Positions 12,708 through 15,356 of a DNA stretch of 15,356 nucleotides are shown in pieces. The notes below the pieces were generated by a model that ran no database searches, was not told the origin of the DNA, and was given only the letters and a program-made list of their open reading frames with translations. Each line of letters opens with the position of its first letter. The stretch's first letter is position 1. The DNA is taken from positions 1 through 15,356 of the forward strand of contig CAJMQE010000088.1 in the NCBI GenBank assembly GCA_905215405.1, given 5' to 3'. The stretch comes from an uncultured bacterium. GTDB taxonomy: Bacteria; Bacillota; Clostridia; Lachnospirales; Lachnospiraceae. The translations under genes and the position numbers were made by a program.

Positions 12708-15062
12708 ATGATCAATCTTTATTTTGACAAATTATACCGTTATTCAAGAATCAGTGAGCCTGTATTTACAGCTATTCCGTGTAAAAAAGGGGAATTACAG
12801 GATCCATCTGAAGTAGTGATCCTTCAAAATGGACAGCCGGTACCATTTCAAACAAAAGTAACATCCAGGTATGAGGATGGTTCGGTCAGATATCTGTTTG
12901 TCAGATTCCTTGCAGATCTGCCAGGAAATGCAAAAGCAGTTCTGTCATGTGATCTGCATGGAAAAAAGAAAAGTCCGGCAACGCAAATGAGACTTCTTGA
13001 AACCGAAGAAGGAATCAGTGTGGATACAGGGGCACTCTCTTTTGCAGTGAGAAATCATAGTCAGAATATTTTTGAAATATTAAAGGTAAATGATAAAATT
13101 TATACGGCAGAACAGTTCGATGGACCTGTCTTAAAGGATGGAGACGGTGAAAGCTATCAGATGGAAATCGGTGAGTGGAAAGTGATAGAAAATGGACCAG
13201 TTTCCACGATCTTATCAGCAAAAGGCAGCAATATCGGAAGCAAAAAGATAGATTTTGAACTGAGACTGACAGCGTACGCACAGAAGCCTTGGGTCGATAT
13301 TTCCTATCGCATCATCAACACGACAGAGGACCCACTACATGTGGCATCTCTTGTGTTCACATTAAAAGCGGACCAGCAAAAGGATATGAATCTTTCACTC
13401 AGAGATATGCATTTTGATTCAGATACTGATTCTACAGGTTGTGGAGATGGAATGTTGGATAACAGCAATAACCGTGGAACACTTTTTCATACAAGGGGGA
13501 TTGCGGAACTGGAAGAGATCGAAGAGAAGACACCAGTCAGTACAGTGAGGACCATAGCGGCCAGCTCTAACTATAAGACTGACTTCTATATAGGAAGTCA
13601 TGGGGAAACAGTAGATAAGGTCGTTGATGCGCACTATCTGATCAAAGAGGCAAATGAACATTTTGCGGAAGTTCTCTATGGCACATTTTTTGCAGACCGT
13701 ACGGATGAAAGTGGCGGTGTCTGTGCAACGATCTGGCAGGCACAACAGAACTATCCAAAAGCAGTGAAGGCTGACATAGATGGAATCGCAGTTATGCTCG
13801 TTCCTGAAAATGTTGAAAAAGTCGTGATGCAGAGCGGAATGGCCAGAGAGCAGAGATTCATGCTGCATTTTCATGAGGCAGCAGAGTCGATCAAGGAGAT
13901 CGATAACCGTAGTCTGATTTACCAGATGCCGGACAGACCGTATGTGTTGCCGGAAGTATTTAAGGAGGCAAAAGTCTCTATGGATGTTTTCCCGGAAAAA
14001 ATCGATGATGATGTGGAAAATGCATTGATCGAAAAGTGTGATGGACATTCTAGATGTTACGGTATGCTCAACTGGGGAGATACTCCAGATTCAGGGTATA
14101 CAGATCAGGGACGTGGAAATGGAGAACAGGTGTGGAGCAATAATGAATATGATTTTCCACATTCCTGCGCATTGCTTTATATGAGAACCGGAGTCAGAAG
14201 ATTTCTGGATTATGTATTGGTTACAGCAAGCCACTGGATGGATGTGGATGTGTGCCATTATAGCAACGATCCGCTTCGAATCGGTGGACAGTGGGAACAT
14301 ACCAATGGACACTGCAAAAATGGGATAATGGTATGTTCGCATGAATGGGTAGAAGGACTTTTTGATTATTATCATTTCTCAGGAGATGAGAGAGGGTATG
14401 AGACTGCAATTGGAATTGGCGAGAATGTACTGCGTCTGCTTGAAACACCAATGTTCGCACACACGGGTGAGGCAAATGCAAGAGAGACCGGATGGGCACT
14501 GCGTACACTGACAGCATTATACGTGGAAACACATGATGAAAAATGGCTGCAGAAAGCGGAATGGATCATAGATAATTTTAAGGCTTGGGAAGAAGAGTAT
14601 GGAAATTGGCTGGCTCCGTATACAGATAATACAACGATTAGGGTTGGATTTATGATATCGGTTGCAGTGGGCAGTCTGATGAGATATTATCGTGTTTTCC
14701 CAAGAGAAGACATTAAGAATATGATTTTAAGAGCGGTAGATGATCTGCTTGACAATTGTATGCTGCCAAATGGATTGTTCTACTATAAGGAACTGCCAAG
14801 CCTGAATCGTCTGGGAAATAATGCATTGTTACTGGAATCTCTGAGCATTGCATACGAATTGACTAAAGATGCACGGTATCTGGTACCTGGAAAGAGAACA
14901 TTTGCAAAGGCGATCAATAAATCAGCAGGGAAAATAGTTGGGAAAAAGCAGATATTTGGTGATGCAGTGATTGGAGCCGGTGGTGGAACTAAGAATTTTG
15001 CCCAGAGTTTTATTCCTTTAATTACTTATTATAAGGCAGCATCGGAAAATGATCTGTTGTAA
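12708..15062 (+). CDS. PcRGLX/YetA-like RIFT-barrel protein
   Basis: A 784-aa protein resembling B. subtilis YetA and fungal PcRGLX, an exo-acting rhamnogalacturonan lyase (CAZy family PL26). Residues from about 1-90 suit the N-terminal RIFT-barrel domain, about 95-430 a beta-rich domain (LRLTAYAQKPWVDISYRI), and about 435-784 a helical toroid carrying the conserved-looking YGMLNWGDTPD (451-461), WSNNEYDFPH (476-485), GGQWEHTNGHCKNG (526-539) and EWVEGLFDYYHFSGD (546-560). There is no signal peptide, so it probably acts in the cytoplasm on imported oligosaccharides from pectin-type polymers. AGGAGGG (12693-12699) is eight bases before the ATG. No transporter or other sugar gene is adjacent. 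The superfamily call is good; lyase activity and substrate are inference. Confidence 0.78.
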   Translation: MINLYFDKLYRYSRISEPVFTAIPCKKGELQDPSEVVILQNGQPVPFQTKVTSRYEDGSVRYLFVRFLADLPGNAKAVLSCDLHGKKKSPATQMRLLETEEGISVDTGALSFAVRNHSQNIFEILKVNDKIYTAEQFDGPVLKDGDGESYQMEIGEWKVIENGPVSTILSAKGSNIGSKKIDFELRLTAYAQKPWVDISYRIINTTEDPLHVASLVFTLKADQQKDMNLSLRDMHFDSDTDSTGCGDGMLDNSNNRGTLFHTRGIAELEEIEEKTPVSTVRTIAASSNYKTDFYIGSHGETVDKVVDAHYLIKEANEHFAEVLYGTFFADRTDESGGVCATIWQAQQNYPKAVKADIDGIAVMLVPENVEKVVMQSGMAREQRFMLHFHEAAESIKEIDNRSLIYQMPDRPYVLPEVFKEAKVSMDVFPEKIDDDVENALIEKCDGHSRCYGMLNWGDTPDSGYTDQGRGNGEQVWSNNEYDFPHSCALLYMRTGVRRFLDYVLVTASHWMDVDVCHYSNDPLRIGGQWEHTNGHCKNGIMVCSHEWVEGLFDYYHFSGDERGYETAIGIGENVLRLLETPMFAHTGEANARETGWALRTLTALYVETHDEKWLQKAEWIIDNFKAWEEEYGNWLAPYTDNTTIRVGFMISVAVGSLMRYYRVFPREDIKNMILRAVDDLLDNCMLPNGLFYYKELPSLNRLGNNALLLESLSIAYELTKDARYLVPGKRTFAKAINKSAGKIVGKKQIFGDAVIGAGGGTKNFAQSFIPLITYYKAASENDLL

Positions 15063-15089
15063 AGCAGGAAAAAGGAAAGGGAAAAATTC

Positions 15090-15119
15090 TTGACAGTATT
15101 TGGTTAATGATACTATAAT
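15090..15119 (+). promoter_or_regulatory. Consensus promoter of orphan unit
   Basis: Perfect TTGACA (15090-15095) and TATAAT (15114-15119), 18 bp apart, begin 28 bp after the YetA-like stop. Predicted start near 15126. It is the closest match to consensus in the window, yet no gene of normal size follows before the terminator at 15283. Confidence 0.75.
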
Positions 15120-15125
15120 TTGCAG

Positions 15126-15312
15126 GATGGCAATCAATTGCCATATTATACATAGAGAATGGCTGATACAAATGCTTCTTGCAGATGTAAAAGAAGAAAT
15201 CATTTTAAATCCAATCATAAAGGATCCAATGGAACCCTGAGTGAAAAGAGAGAAATGGAATCGTGAATTAGTTGTGCATAAGAGCGGCCACCCTGGTGTG
15301 GCTGCTTTTTTA
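15126..15312 (+). ncRNA. Candidate small RNA or attenuated leader
   Basis: Bounded by a consensus promoter and a strong terminator, the predicted transcript is about 187 nt. Its first bases form a perfect hairpin, ATGGCAA (15127-15133) and TTGCCAT (15138-15144) around TCAA. Two short frames occur: 15159-15266 (35 aa, basic, MADTNASCRCKRR start) and 15172-15240 (22 aa, MLLADVKEEIILNPIIKDP), neither with a good Shine-Dalgarno. I recognise no known riboswitch or RNA family. It could be a trans-acting small RNA, a small-protein mRNA, or the leader of a gene past the right edge whose expression requires read-through. Confidence 0.45.
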
Positions 15313-15313
15313 C
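15283..15313 (+). terminator. Strong intrinsic terminator of orphan unit
   Basis: AGCGGCCAC (15283-15291) pairs with GTGGCTGCT (15298-15306) over 9 bp with one G-U pair, loop CCTGGT, followed by TTTTTTA. It ends the orphan transcript, and also catches any read-through from the YetA-like gene, which has no terminator of its own before it. Confidence 0.85.
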
Positions 15314-15323
15314 TTTATAGGAA

Positions 15324-15343
15324 AGTTCTCCGGTCGGAGAACT
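15324..15343. other. Perfect 8-bp hairpin near the right edge
   Basis: AGTTCTCC (15324-15331) and GGAGAACT (15336-15343) enclose GGTC, 11 bp after the T-run of the preceding terminator. No T-run follows on the + strand within the window; on the - strand only TTTCC follows. It may belong to a structured leader or be a DNA operator of the next gene, which is not visible. Confidence 0.5.
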
Positions 15344-15356
15344 CTTGAATGAAAAA

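Noticed and set aside
13419..14048. 209-aa minus-strand frame inside the YetA-like gene
   Set aside because: Long only because the opposite coding frame has few minus-strand stops; Cys/Ile/His-rich, no start signals and no recognised motif.
15159..15266. 35-aa basic ORF in the orphan unit as a gene
   Set aside because: No ribosome binding site and an overlapping, equally plausible 22-aa frame; too weak to call either as a CDS, so both are only mentioned under the RNA candidate.

Overview
The window is a low-GC (roughly 38 percent by eye) chromosomal segment from an anaerobic Firmicute, most likely a Lachnospiraceae-type gut Clostridium. Evidence: strong GGAGG ribosome binding sites, Firmicute-type infC-rpmI-rplT and ribosomal proteins, an oxygen-sensitive class III ribonucleotide reductase (nrdD/nrdG) as the only reductase seen, a DegV protein, and a YetA/PcRGLX-like polysaccharide protein. 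No phage, transposase, CRISPR array, tRNA or rRNA gene is visible. The assignment to family level is inference.

Layout. 1-203: tail of an upstream transcription unit with a long branched intrinsic terminator. 214-3858 (+): a promoter, a PrpF/YbhH-family isomerase and a complete aconitase-superfamily hydratase of the YbhJ type; E. coli also has ybhH and ybhJ next to each other, so this looks like a conserved two-enzyme step on an unknown tri- or dicarboxylate. 3859-4351: a 493-bp gene-free stretch holding a promoter-like site and a decaying tandem array of 14-bp monomers organised as 28-bp dimers. 4352-4714 (+): a solitary VOC/glyoxalase-fold protein, followed by a 12-bp triple repeat and a terminator shared with the convergent degV gene (4973-5845, -). 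6007-7443 (+): the infC-rpmI-rplT operon, with a consensus promoter, a 170-nt attenuator leader of the L20 type, an AUU start codon for IF3 that is 12 bases upstream of the first ATG, and a terminator. 7557-8827 (+): a lipoprotein with an FKBP/trigger-factor architecture, ending at a bidirectional terminator. 12257-8903 (-): nrdD, a previously unmarked 36-codon ORF, nrdG and dut, apparently one operon for dNTP supply and dUTP removal, headed by a good sigma-A promoter overlapped by two NrdR-box-like sequences 31 bp apart. 12605-15062 (+): a PcRGLX/YetA-like 784-aa cytoplasmic protein, preceded by a dyad and an extended -10 promoter. 15090-15343: a consensus promoter, a dyad at the expected start site, very short ORFs, a strong terminator and a second hairpin: a candidate small RNA or attenuated leader of a gene beyond the window.

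Most genes are well-known housekeeping families. The parts that deserve a second look are the 14/28-bp repeat array, the 36-aa ORF coupled to nrdG, the orphan transcript at the right end, the uncharacterised YbhH/YbhJ-like pair with the dyad between its genes, and the AUU-start/attenuator control of infC. No clearly new multi-gene system is visible.
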